From positions 1 through 37,230 of the forward strand of contig DATGUA010000002.1 in assembly GCA_035301545.1 (NCBI GenBank): a stretch of DNA of 37,230 nt, given 5' to 3'. The translations under genes were made by a program, and so were the position numbers. The stretch is from DATGUA01 sp035301545 (GTDB lineage: Bacteria > Bacillota > Clostridia > Tissierellales > Tissierellaceae). The notes below the pieces were generated by a model, which worked only from the letters and a program-made list of their open reading frames with translations, ran no database searches and was not told where the DNA came from. Each line of letters starts with the position of its first letter. Position 1 is the stretch's first letter. Below are positions 1 to 7,669 of this stretch, one piece after another.

Positions 1-35
1 AATTTTACTTCTCTTGCTTATTTTCTGAAATAATC

Positions 36-64
36 TTGTATATAGTATTTAATAATGGTATAAT
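36..64 (+). promoter_or_regulatory. Promoter of uraA
   Basis: A TTGTAT box at 36-41 is followed after 17 bp by a perfect TATAAT at 59-64. Transcription would begin near 71, giving a leader of about 60 nt that holds the PyrR-type hairpin. Confidence 0.65.
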
Positions 65-89
65 ACTTAGAAGAAAACTAAATATAAAA

Positions 90-121
90 CTTTAAATCAG
101 TCCTGTGAGGCTGGAAAGGAG
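90..121 (+). promoter_or_regulatory. PyrR-type RNA binding hairpin overlapping the uraA ribosome binding site
   Basis: The leader holds the conserved PyrR recognition core AGTCCTGTGAGGCT (99-112), which matches the AGUCCnGnGAGGCU element of pyrimidine operons. CAG (98-100) pairs with CTG (111-113) as the upper stem. CTTT (90-93) pairs with AAAG (115-118) as the lower stem across a purine-rich internal bulge. The Shine-Dalgarno AAAGGAG (115-121) lies on the 3' side of the lower stem, and there is no terminator between it and the ATG. UMP/UTP-bound PyrR would therefore be expected to block translation initiation rather than cause attenuation. The motif is seen directly; the mechanism is inferred. 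Confidence 0.8.
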
Positions 122-129
122 AATATTAA

Positions 130-1407
130 ATGACAGAGAATGTTATTAAAAAGTCTATGGTATATAGTTCCATAGCATTAAAAGGTGTACAAAAATCAGT
201 ATTAGCTTTACAACATCTAATCGCAATGTTTGGTGCTACAGTATTAGTACCAATTCTTACCGGTTTTGATCCTTCAATAGCTTTATTTACAGCAGGTGTT
301 GGGACTCTTATATTCCATTTAGTTACGAAAGGTAAAGTTCCAGCATTTCTTGGATCCTCCTTCGCTTTTATTCCAATTATACTAACAATAAAAGAATTAT
401 ATAATGGGGATCTGGCTTATGCACAAGGTGGCATAATGATATCAGGTTTAGTTTATGTACTTTTATCTTTCTTAGTTAAAACTATAGGACTAGACAGGAT
501 AAAAAAATGTCTTCCTCCACATATTGTAGGACCGATGATCATAGTAATAGGCTTAGATTTAATCCCGACAGCATTAAAAATGGCTAGCGAAAACTTTATT
601 ATTGCTGGAGTTACTTTAGGGACAGCATTACTAATAAACTTTAAAGGTAAAGGATTTATAAAGCAGTTATCAATTTTAATAGCAGTATTAGTAGGATATT
701 TCCTAGCATTAAATATGAATTTAGTAGATTTAACAGCAATAAAAAATAGTCCAGTTTTTGCATTACCATCATTTCAATTGCCTAAATTTGATATTGGTGC
801 AATAGCAATAACTGTACCAGTAGTATTAGCAGTATTTATGGAACATTTAGGTGATATTACTACTAATGGTCAGGTAGTAGGTGAAAACTTTATAGAAGAT
901 CCAGGATTAAATAGAACGTTATTAGGAGATGGATTAGCTACAATGTTTGCTTCTTTAGTAGGAGGACCTGCTAATACTACCTATGGAGAAAATACAGGAG
1001 TTTTAGCTATAACTAAAAATTATGATCCTTCAGTTTTAAGATTAGCTGCTATATTTGCAGTTATTTTAGGATTTGTAGCAAAGATAGGTGGAATATTATC
1101 ATCTATTCCAGAATCAGTAATGGGTGGAATCTCATTAATGTTATTTAGTATGATATCATTAATAGGAGTTAAAACTATTAAAGATGAGAATGTAAAATTT
1201 AATTTTAGAAATATATTAGTTATGGGAACTATTTTAATATTAGGTCTAGCTAGTGATTATCTAGGCCAATTATTTAATATAAATATAGGTATTAATATAA
1301 ATGATACAGTATCAATTTCAGGATTAAGCTTCGCTGCATTAGTAGCTATAATACTAAATATGATAATATCAATAAGTGGAAAGATTGTGGATAAGAACAG
1401 AAAATAA
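130..1407 (+). CDS. uraA: Uracil permease (NCS2 family)
   Basis: This is a 425-residue, highly hydrophobic protein with the nucleobase:cation symporter-2 fold, which imports uracil with protons across the cytoplasmic membrane. The N-terminus has the family LxxLQHLIAMFGAT segment (residues about 26-38). The substrate-site motif GGPANTTYGENTG is at residues 278-290, with the E287 expected in UraA-type carriers. The length is normal. The ATG follows AAAGGAG with 8 nt spacing. The gene is monocistronic, with its own promoter and a terminator at 1426-1463. A PyrR-type hairpin covering the ribosome binding site supports uracil, rather than xanthine or uric acid, as substrate and predicts repression when pyrimidines are plentiful. 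Confidence 0.93.
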   Translation: MTENVIKKSMVYSSIALKGVQKSVLALQHLIAMFGATVLVPILTGFDPSIALFTAGVGTLIFHLVTKGKVPAFLGSSFAFIPIILTIKELYNGDLAYAQGGIMISGLVYVLLSFLVKTIGLDRIKKCLPPHIVGPMIIVIGLDLIPTALKMASENFIIAGVTLGTALLINFKGKGFIKQLSILIAVLVGYFLALNMNLVDLTAIKNSPVFALPSFQLPKFDIGAIAITVPVVLAVFMEHLGDITTNGQVVGENFIEDPGLNRTLLGDGLATMFASLVGGPANTTYGENTGVLAITKNYDPSVLRLAAIFAVILGFVAKIGGILSSIPESVMGGISLMLFSMISLIGVKTIKDENVKFNFRNILVMGTILILGLASDYLGQLFNINIGININDTVSISGLSFAALVAIILNMIISISGKIVDKNRK

Positions 1408-1425
1408 GTTTGTTTAATATAGGTG

Positions 1426-1463
1426 ACTGTGAATAACTTTAACATGTTGTTCACAGTTTTTTT
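1426..1463 (+). terminator. Intrinsic terminator after uraA
   Basis: A 12-bp stem (1426-1437 with 1446-1457, one G-U pair) is followed by a run of seven T (1457-1463). Confidence 0.9.
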
Positions 1464-1464
1464 A

Positions 1465-1493
1465 TAGACAAATTCACATTTAAGATATAAACT
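1465..1493 (+). promoter_or_regulatory. Possible promoter of the flavoprotein gene
   Basis: TAGACA (1465-1470) and TAAACT (1488-1493) are separated by 17 bp just after the uraA terminator. The match is partial. Confidence 0.35.
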
Positions 1494-1524
1494 AGAGTAA
1501 GAGTATTTAAAAAGGGGTAGAAAT

Positions 1525-2751
1525 ATGTCAAATAAAATTATTGTAATAGGTGGAGGAGCTGCTGGAATGATGGCGGCAATATCGGCTAAAAAGGCTGGTG
1601 GGGATGTTATAATTCTTGAGAGAAATGATAGAGTAGGTAAAAAGTTATTAGCTACAGGGAATGGTAGATGTAATTATACAAATATAAACTTAAGTATAAA
1701 TAATTATCATGGAAAGAATCATAAATTTGCATATAGTGGATTATCTAAGTTTGATGTAAACCAAACTATAAATTTCTTTGAAAGAATAGGGATAACTCCA
1801 ACTATAGAAGATGATGGAAGAGTATTCCCTTTCTCTCTACAGAGCTCTAGTGTGTTAGACCTGCTTAGATATGAAATAAAAGACCTAGGTATAGATCTTA
1901 TTACAGGAGCCTATGTAAAGGAAATAAGAAAGAAGAAAAATAAATTTATAATAAAATCTAACAATGGAAAAGAAATTAAAGGAGATAAAGTTATATTAGC
2001 TACAGGAGGAAAAGCTATGCCTAATAGTGGATCTGATGGTAATGGATATAATTTAGCAAAAAAATTAGGTCACAGTATTATAGATAGTTTTCCAGGATTA
2101 GTACAACTTAATTTAGAGGGAAATATATTTAGACAAATAGCAGGAGTAAAATTTCCAGGTATGGTTAAACTTTATTCAAATAATAAATTATTAATAGAAG
2201 ATATGGGAGATGTATTATTTACTAAATATGGAATATCTGGTCCACCTATCTTACAAATTAGTAGAACAGCTTTAGATTACCTAAGAAAGGAAAAAGATAT
2301 AGAACTAAAGGTTTCTATTATTTACAATAAGACAGAAGAAGAGATAATAGAGTATTTAGAAGAAAGATTTTTATTTATGCAAAGAAAAACTATAGAAGAA
2401 GCTTTGATAGGGCTTATAAACAAAAGATTAATTAATACTATACTAAAGGAAATAAAATTAGATAAAGATAAAAATGTATCTAATCTATCTAAAAAAGAAA
2501 TTCATAAGCTTGGAAAAATCTTAATATCTTGGAAATTCAAGATAACAGGATCTCAAGGATGGCATCAAGCACAGGTAACAGCAGGAGGTGTAAATACTAA
2601 GGAGATAGATGGACAAACTTTTCAATCGAAATTAGTTGAAGGATTATATATAGTAGGAGAATTATTGGATATAGATGGAGACTGTGGAGGATTTAATTTA
2701 CAATGGGCCTGGTCTTCAGGATATATAGCAGGATTGAATTCTAGTAAATGA
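1525..2751 (+). CDS. HI0933-family FAD-dependent oxidoreductase
   Basis: A 408-residue flavoprotein. The N-terminus carries the dinucleotide-binding motif GGGAAGMMAA (residues about 8-17), followed by the ERNDRVGKKLLATGNGRCN region typical of the HI0933/YhiN family (TIGR00275, 'aminoacetone oxidase family'). The C-terminus has the second FAD contact GDCGGFNLQWAWSSG. The length is typical. Members have no firmly established general substrate; some gut Clostridia homologues (BaiN) have been linked to bile acid reduction, but nothing here supports that role. The ATG follows AAAGGGG. The gene sits alone between the uraA terminator and the ileS leader. The family call is firm; the reaction is unknown. 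Confidence 0.85.
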   Translation: MSNKIIVIGGGAAGMMAAISAKKAGGDVIILERNDRVGKKLLATGNGRCNYTNINLSINNYHGKNHKFAYSGLSKFDVNQTINFFERIGITPTIEDDGRVFPFSLQSSSVLDLLRYEIKDLGIDLITGAYVKEIRKKKNKFIIKSNNGKEIKGDKVILATGGKAMPNSGSDGNGYNLAKKLGHSIIDSFPGLVQLNLEGNIFRQIAGVKFPGMVKLYSNNKLLIEDMGDVLFTKYGISGPPILQISRTALDYLRKEKDIELKVSIIYNKTEEEIIEYLEERFLFMQRKTIEEALIGLINKRLINTILKEIKLDKDKNVSNLSKKEIHKLGKILISWKFKITGSQGWHQAQVTAGGVNTKEIDGQTFQSKLVEGLYIVGELLDIDGDCGGFNLQWAWSSGYIAGLNSSK

Positions 2752-2761
2752 TTTAAAATCC

Positions 2762-2791
2762 TTGACAAATATGGGCTAATTAGTGTATATT
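2762..2791 (+). promoter_or_regulatory. Promoter of the ileS T-box transcript
   Basis: A perfect TTGACA (2762-2767) is followed after 18 bp by TATATT (2786-2791), right after the preceding stop codon. Transcription from here reads through the T-box into ileS. Confidence 0.7.
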
Positions 2792-2804
2792 GTAGTATAA
2801 GTAT

Positions 2805-3048
2805 AGATATATGCGTTAAAAAGGATAGTAATAAAATTTAATTTATTAAAGAGAAATAATCCATTGGCTGAAAGATTATTATAAATAATTTTATGAATAT
2901 CACCTTGAAGCATAATACCTGAATTATAGTAAGGTATTAGGATTAAAGGTCCTTACCCCTTATGAGAGATAGATTATAATTTTATAATCTATAATTTGGG
3001 TGGTACCGCGATAATTCGTCCTAAGTCAAAATGACTTAGGATTTTTTT
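2805..3048 (+). promoter_or_regulatory. T-box leader (tRNA-Ile responsive) of ileS
   Basis: Stem I has lower stem AAGG (2821-2824) with CCTT (2903-2906). Its specifier loop pairs an AGTA-containing 5' side (2825-2830) with GAATATCA (2895-2902). The specifier codon is ATC (2899-2901), for isoleucine. The antiterminator shows GGG (2998-3000), the bulge TGGTACC (3001-3007) and GCG (3008-3010), closed by CGT and CCT (3017-3022). The bulge TGGT is complementary to ACCA of tRNA-Ile (A73). The competing terminator stem is 3019-3028 with 3032-3041, followed by seven T. Uncharged tRNA-Ile would stabilise the antiterminator and turn on ileS. This element fills the 389-bp gap before ileS. Confidence 0.95.
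3019..3048 (+). terminator. T-box regulated terminator before ileS
   Basis: A perfect 10-bp stem, TCCTAAGTCA (3019-3028) with TGACTTAGGA (3032-3041), is followed by TTTTTTT (3042-3048). Its 5' arm overlaps the 3' side of the antiterminator. Confidence 0.92.
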
Positions 3049-3090
3049 ATGATCTAACTTAAGGAATAGCAGAGAGTTTTAGGAGGTCAA

Positions 3091-3177
3091 ATGCAGCAAC
3101 TCTATTTTGAGATTTATATAACTTTAGAGGAGGATGGAAAGTGGAAAGGTTTGAGGAATTATCAAATAAGCCTGTGA
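3091..3177 (+). CDS. Possible 28-codon leader peptide overlapping the ileS start
   Basis: An ATG at 3091 follows a perfect AGGAGG (3081-3086) with 4 nt spacing. The frame runs 28 codons to TGA at 3175-3177, overlapping the ileS start (GTG 3141) in another frame. The first codons encode MQQLYFEIYITLEEDGKW. AGAGTT (3073-3078) can pair with AACTCT (3098-3103), placing the ribosome binding site in a loop. I recognise no homologue. It could be a translated leader that couples to ileS, or chance. Confidence 0.25.
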   Translation: MQQLYFEIYITLEEDGKWKGLRNYQISL

Positions 3178-6100
3178 AACAAAGAGAACATGATCTTTCT
3201 GAATACTGGAAGGAAATAGATTTACTTCATAAATCTGTAGAAAGTAGAGATTCAGAAAAGTCATTTGTATTCTATGAAGGTCCACCAACAGCAAATGGAA
3301 GACCAGGAATACATCATGTTATGGCTAGAACATTAAAAGATTTAACTTGTAGATATAAAACAATGGAAGGTTATCAAGTAAAAAGAAAAGCAGGTTGGGA
3401 TACTCATGGTCTACCTGTAGAAATTGAAGTTGAAAAAAGATTAGGATTGAAAGATAAACAGGATATTGAAAAATATGGTATAGAAAAGTTTAATGAAGAA
3501 TGTAGAAATTCTGTATTTCAATATGAAAAACTTTGGAGAGATATGACTGAGAGAATGGCTTATCTAATTGATTTAGATAATCCTTATATTACTTTAGAAA
3601 ATGATTATATAGAATCAGTGTGGTGGATATTAGATAAGTTTTTCCAAGAAGGATATGTTTATGAAGGACATAAAATATTGCCATATTGTTCAAGATGTGG
3701 AACAGGATTAGCATCACATGAGGTAGCCCAAGGATATAAAGAGATAACATCAGAGACAGCAATAGTAAAGTTTAAATTAAAAGATAAAAATGAATATTTT
3801 TTAGCTTGGACTACTACTCCTTGGACATTACCATCTAATGTATCTTTAACAGTAAATCCTGAAGAAATATATGTAAGAGTAAAGCAAGATAAGGAAATAT
3901 ATTATCTAGCGAAAGTTCTAGCTAATCAAGTATTAGGAGAAGAGTATGAGATATTAGAGGAAATACAAGGTAAAGAATTAGAATATATAGAGTATGAACA
4001 ATTAATTCCTTTTGTAAATGTTGATAAAAAGGCATTCTATGTGACCTTAGCAGATTATGTAACTATGGAAGATGGTACCGGAATAGTACATTCTGCTCCA
4101 GCTTTTGGTGAAGATGACTATACTTTAGGACTAGAATATGGCCTACCAGTTATACAGCCAGTATCAGAAGAAGGTGAATTTACTGATACGATTTGGGAAG
4201 GCCAATTTGTAATGGATGCAGATCCAGAAATTATAGAATGGTTAAGAGGTAATGGTAAATTGTATAGGAAGCAAAGAATGAAACATAATTACCCACATTG
4301 TTGGAGATGTGATACGCCATTATTATATTATGCTAAGCCATCTTGGTATATTGAAATGACAAAACTAAAAGATAAATTAATGGAAAACAATAAAAATGTA
4401 AATTGGTATCCAGATTATGTAGGAGAAAGAAGATTTGGAAATTGGTTAGAAAATCTAAATGATTGGGCAATTTCTAGAAGTAGGTATTGGGGTACTCCAT
4501 TCCCAGTATGGAAATGTGATGATTGTGATTATACTGATAGTGTAGGTTCAAGAGAAGAGTTAGTCGAGAGAGCTATAGAAGATATAGACATGGATATAGA
4601 ACTTCATAAACCATATGTAGATAATGTACATTTAAAATGTGATAAATGTGAGGGAACCATGACTAGAAGTGAGGATGTTATAGATGTTTGGTTTGACAGC
4701 GGTGCTATGCCATTTGCACAACATCATTATCCATTTGAAAACAAAGAAAACTTTGATCAAATATTCCCAGCAGATTTTATAAATGAAGGTATAGACCAAA
4801 CTAGAGGATGGTTCTATTCATTATTAGCTATATCTACATTTGTAACAGGAAAGGCACCTTATAAAAATGTATTAGTAAATGATTTAGTGCTAGATAAAGA
4901 AGGAAAGAAAATGTCTAAGTCTAGAGGTAATACTGTAGATCCATTTGAATTATTTGATAAGTATGGTGCAGATGTTTTAAGATGGTATTTAGTACATGTA
5001 TCACCACCTTGGACTCCAACTAGGTTTGATGAGGATGGGCTAAGAGAGGTACAATCTAAATTCTTTAGAACTACAAGAAATATATATAATTTCTTCTCAT
5101 TATATGCAAATACTGATGAGATTAACCCTAAAAAATTCTTTATAGAATATAAAGATAGACCAGAAATAGATAGATGGATACTTTCAAAATATAATAATTT
5201 AATTAAAAATACTAAATCAAATATGGATGAATTTGAATTAACAAGAGCAGCAAGAGATATCCAAAACTTTATTATAGAAGATTTATCTAATTGGTATATT
5301 AGAAGAAATAGAAGGAGATTTTGGTCAACAGAATTAGATGATGATAAAAAAGCGGTGTATAATACTACCTATGAAATATTATTAGGTTTAAGTAAAATTA
5401 TAGCACCATTTGTTCCTTATATAGCAGAGGAATTATACCAAAAATTAACTGATGGAGAATCAGTTCATTTAGATTACTATCCAGAAACTAATGAAGAATT
5501 AATTGATAATAAATTAGAAGAAAAAATGGATTTAGTTAGAGATTTAGTAGGCTTAGGTAGGGCTTCTAGAGAAACTGTAAGAATTAAAGTTCGTCAACCA
5601 TTAAATGAAGTAGTAATAGATGGTAAGTATGAAGAACAGATTCATGATTTAGTACCTTTAATCATGGAAGAACTGAATGTTAAAAATGTAGTATTTGAAA
5701 AAGACCTATCTCAATTTATGAATTTTTCATTAAAACCAAATTTCAGAGAAGCAGGACCTGTACTTGGCTCTAAGATTAAAGCTTTTAGTCAAGCTTTAAA
5801 TCAATTAGATGCTCGAGAGGTAGTAGAAAAGTTAGAAAATGGAGAGAAATTAAGACTAAATCTAGATGGAGAGGAAATGGAAATAGGAGAAAATTTTGTT
5901 GAAGTAAATACATCTTCTAAAGAAGGATTTGATGTAATTATGGAAAACAATCTATTTGTAATTCTAGATACTACTTTAACTTCAGAATTAGTAAATGAAG
6001 GATATGCAAGAGAATTTGTATCTAAAATACAACAAATGAGAAAACATAATAGATATGAAGTATTAGATAATATTAATATTTACTATAATGGTTCAGATGA

Positions 6101-6245
6101 AATAAAAGAGGCTATAGACCAATATGAAGAATTTATTAAATCAGAAACATTAGCAAGGTCAGTAGAAAAGGTGGATGAAGAAGACTTAGAAGAACAAGAT
6201 TTAAATGGAGAAATGACAGGTATAAGACTAGAAAAAATAGAATAA
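3141..6245 (+). CDS. ileS: Isoleucyl-tRNA synthetase, type 2 (eukaryote-like)
   Basis: A class I synthetase of 1034 residues that charges tRNA-Ile. The catalytic signature is GIHH (residues 56-59, within GPPTANGRPGIHH) instead of HIGH; KMSKS is at 590-594. The editing (CP1) domain contains TTTPWTLPSN, and WYIRRNRRRFW marks the anticodon-binding region. The length and GIHH motif are those of the IleRS2 group, which is known for mupirocin resistance. Translation starts at GTG, 6 nt after GAGGAGG (3127-3133). Expression is controlled by the upstream T-box. The gene is monocistronic, with a terminator at 6257-6292. Confidence 0.96.
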   Translation: MERFEELSNKPVKQREHDLSEYWKEIDLLHKSVESRDSEKSFVFYEGPPTANGRPGIHHVMARTLKDLTCRYKTMEGYQVKRKAGWDTHGLPVEIEVEKRLGLKDKQDIEKYGIEKFNEECRNSVFQYEKLWRDMTERMAYLIDLDNPYITLENDYIESVWWILDKFFQEGYVYEGHKILPYCSRCGTGLASHEVAQGYKEITSETAIVKFKLKDKNEYFLAWTTTPWTLPSNVSLTVNPEEIYVRVKQDKEIYYLAKVLANQVLGEEYEILEEIQGKELEYIEYEQLIPFVNVDKKAFYVTLADYVTMEDGTGIVHSAPAFGEDDYTLGLEYGLPVIQPVSEEGEFTDTIWEGQFVMDADPEIIEWLRGNGKLYRKQRMKHNYPHCWRCDTPLLYYAKPSWYIEMTKLKDKLMENNKNVNWYPDYVGERRFGNWLENLNDWAISRSRYWGTPFPVWKCDDCDYTDSVGSREELVERAIEDIDMDIELHKPYVDNVHLKCDKCEGTMTRSEDVIDVWFDSGAMPFAQHHYPFENKENFDQIFPADFINEGIDQTRGWFYSLLAISTFVTGKAPYKNVLVNDLVLDKEGKKMSKSRGNTVDPFELFDKYGADVLRWYLVHVSPPWTPTRFDEDGLREVQSKFFRTTRNIYNFFSLYANTDEINPKKFFIEYKDRPEIDRWILSKYNNLIKNTKSNMDEFELTRAARDIQNFIIEDLSNWYIRRNRRRFWSTELDDDKKAVYNTTYEILLGLSKIIAPFVPYIAEELYQKLTDGESVHLDYYPETNEELIDNKLEEKMDLVRDLVGLGRASRETVRIKVRQPLNEVVIDGKYEEQIHDLVPLIMEELNVKNVVFEKDLSQFMNFSLKPNFREAGPVLGSKIKAFSQALNQLDAREVVEKLENGEKLRLNLDGEEMEIGENFVEVNTSSKEGFDVIMENNLFVILDTTLTSELVNEGYAREFVSKIQQMRKHNRYEVLDNINIYYNGSDEIKEAIDQYEEFIKSETLARSVEKVDEEDLEEQDLNGEMTGIRLEKIE

Positions 6246-6256
6246 TATAAATTATG

Positions 6257-6292
6257 AATCAGACAAATAATAAAATTATTTGTCTGATTTTT
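6257..6292 (+). terminator. Intrinsic terminator after ileS
   Basis: A perfect 15-bp stem (6257-6271 with 6275-6289) has a 3-nt loop and ends in a short T run. Confidence 0.9.
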
Positions 6293-6397
6293 ATATAATT
6301 TAATTATAAAAACTCTAACAATCAATTTAAGTTTATATTAATAGGATATAATATTAAATATATTATACTCTAATTAACTAGAGAGGAGGCTTATTAT

Positions 6398-7636
6398 ATG
6401 GCAATTGATAAAGATAAGACTAGAGAATTAATAGATGATATAGATAAATTATTTGATTCAATTTCAAAACCACTACCTAAAGAAACTAAAAAATTCTTAA
6501 AAAAGAAGGTTATGGGACCTGTATTTGATGAAGTTAGAAAACTAATAGAAGAAAGTAGACCACCAGTATTATTTTTAATGGGAAGATCAGGTCATGGAAA
6601 ATCTTCTTTATTAAATGCTCTAGCTAATAGTAAAGTAGCTGAGGTAGGAGATATAAAACCTACAACTCCTGAATCTGTAGCTTATGAAATAAATTTCAAA
6701 GATAGATATGCTAATTGGTCCGTTATAGATACAAGAGGAATATTTGAAACTACAAAGCCAGATGGAGCATTAGGAGTAGATGCAATAGAAATATTAAAGA
6801 AGGATATAATAAAATATAAACCTGATATTATTCTTCATGTAATAAATGCTTCAGAAATACGTAATTTGTCAAATGATTTAAAGGTTTTTAATGATATTAC
6901 TACTACAATTAGAAAAGAAACTGGTGTAAAAGTTCCTACTATTATTGCATTAAATAAGGTAGATACCTTAGGAAATCCAAGAGATTGGCCACCAGAGGAA
7001 AGTGTAGAGAAAAGTGGTTTAATAAAAGATGCTTTAGATTATATGGTAGAGGGTGTACTAAGTATTGATAAATTTACAAGAATAGATTTAAATAAAAATA
7101 TTAAAGGTTATAAGATTTATAGTGATTCCTATATAGGAATCATCCCTATATGTAGTCTAAAAGGAGATTTATGGAACATAGAAGTCTTATCTGATTTTAT
7201 TGGAGAAAATTTACCAGATGAAGCATTAATAGATTTTTTTCAGGCTCAGGAAAGAAGAGAACAATTAAAAAGATTATCTACATCTATAATAAATAAGTTT
7301 TCAACTATAGCAGGAACCATAGGAGCATCTCCTATACCTATAGCAGATATATTAGTTTTAACACCGATACAATTATTGATGATATCTATAATTGGTGGAT
7401 TATCTTGTAGAGAGTTTAATAAAGACACAGCTAATGAATATTTAACAGCAGCAGGAATAAATTTAGGAGCAGCTTTCGGATTGAGAACAGTGGCCCATCA
7501 ATTAACAAAGCTAATTCCAATTGCAGGTTGGGTAGGTTCAGGAGCTATAGCTGCAAGTGGTACTTATGCTATTGGTAAATCAGCAGAAACTTATTTCTTT
7601 GCTGGAGAAGTAAAGAAACCAGATGAATTTATGTAA
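6398..7636 (+). CDS. Era-like GTPase with C-terminal DUF697-type domain
   Basis: A 412-residue P-loop GTPase. G1 is GRSGHGKSS (residues 62-70), switch II is the DTRG box near residue 111, and G4 is NKVD (186-189). The C-terminal part (about 295-400) is hydrophobic, with IGASPIPIADILVLTPIQ and a glycine/alanine-rich IAGWVGSGAIAASGTYAIGKSAETYF stretch split around residue 380. This resembles the DUF697/YcjF-type domain found fused to GTPases and thought to contact membranes. The ATG follows GAGAGGAGG. It is a single-gene unit between two terminators; a TATAAT at 6347-6352 may be its -10 box. The GTPase call is firm, but the physiological role is unknown. Confidence 0.8.
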   Translation: MAIDKDKTRELIDDIDKLFDSISKPLPKETKKFLKKKVMGPVFDEVRKLIEESRPPVLFLMGRSGHGKSSLLNALANSKVAEVGDIKPTTPESVAYEINFKDRYANWSVIDTRGIFETTKPDGALGVDAIEILKKDIIKYKPDIILHVINASEIRNLSNDLKVFNDITTTIRKETGVKVPTIIALNKVDTLGNPRDWPPEESVEKSGLIKDALDYMVEGVLSIDKFTRIDLNKNIKGYKIYSDSYIGIIPICSLKGDLWNIEVLSDFIGENLPDEALIDFFQAQERREQLKRLSTSIINKFSTIAGTIGASPIPIADILVLTPIQLLMISIIGGLSCREFNKDTANEYLTAAGINLGAAFGLRTVAHQLTKLIPIAGWVGSGAIAASGTYAIGKSAETYFFAGEVKKPDEFM

Positions 7637-7637
7637 T

Positions 7638-7669
7638 AAAAAATGTGGATAAATTTATCCACATTTTTT
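7638..7669. terminator. Bidirectional terminator between the GTPase gene and recQ
   Basis: A perfect 26-bp palindrome (7641-7666) centred on AAATTT is flanked by A and T runs. It serves both converging genes. Confidence 0.88.
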
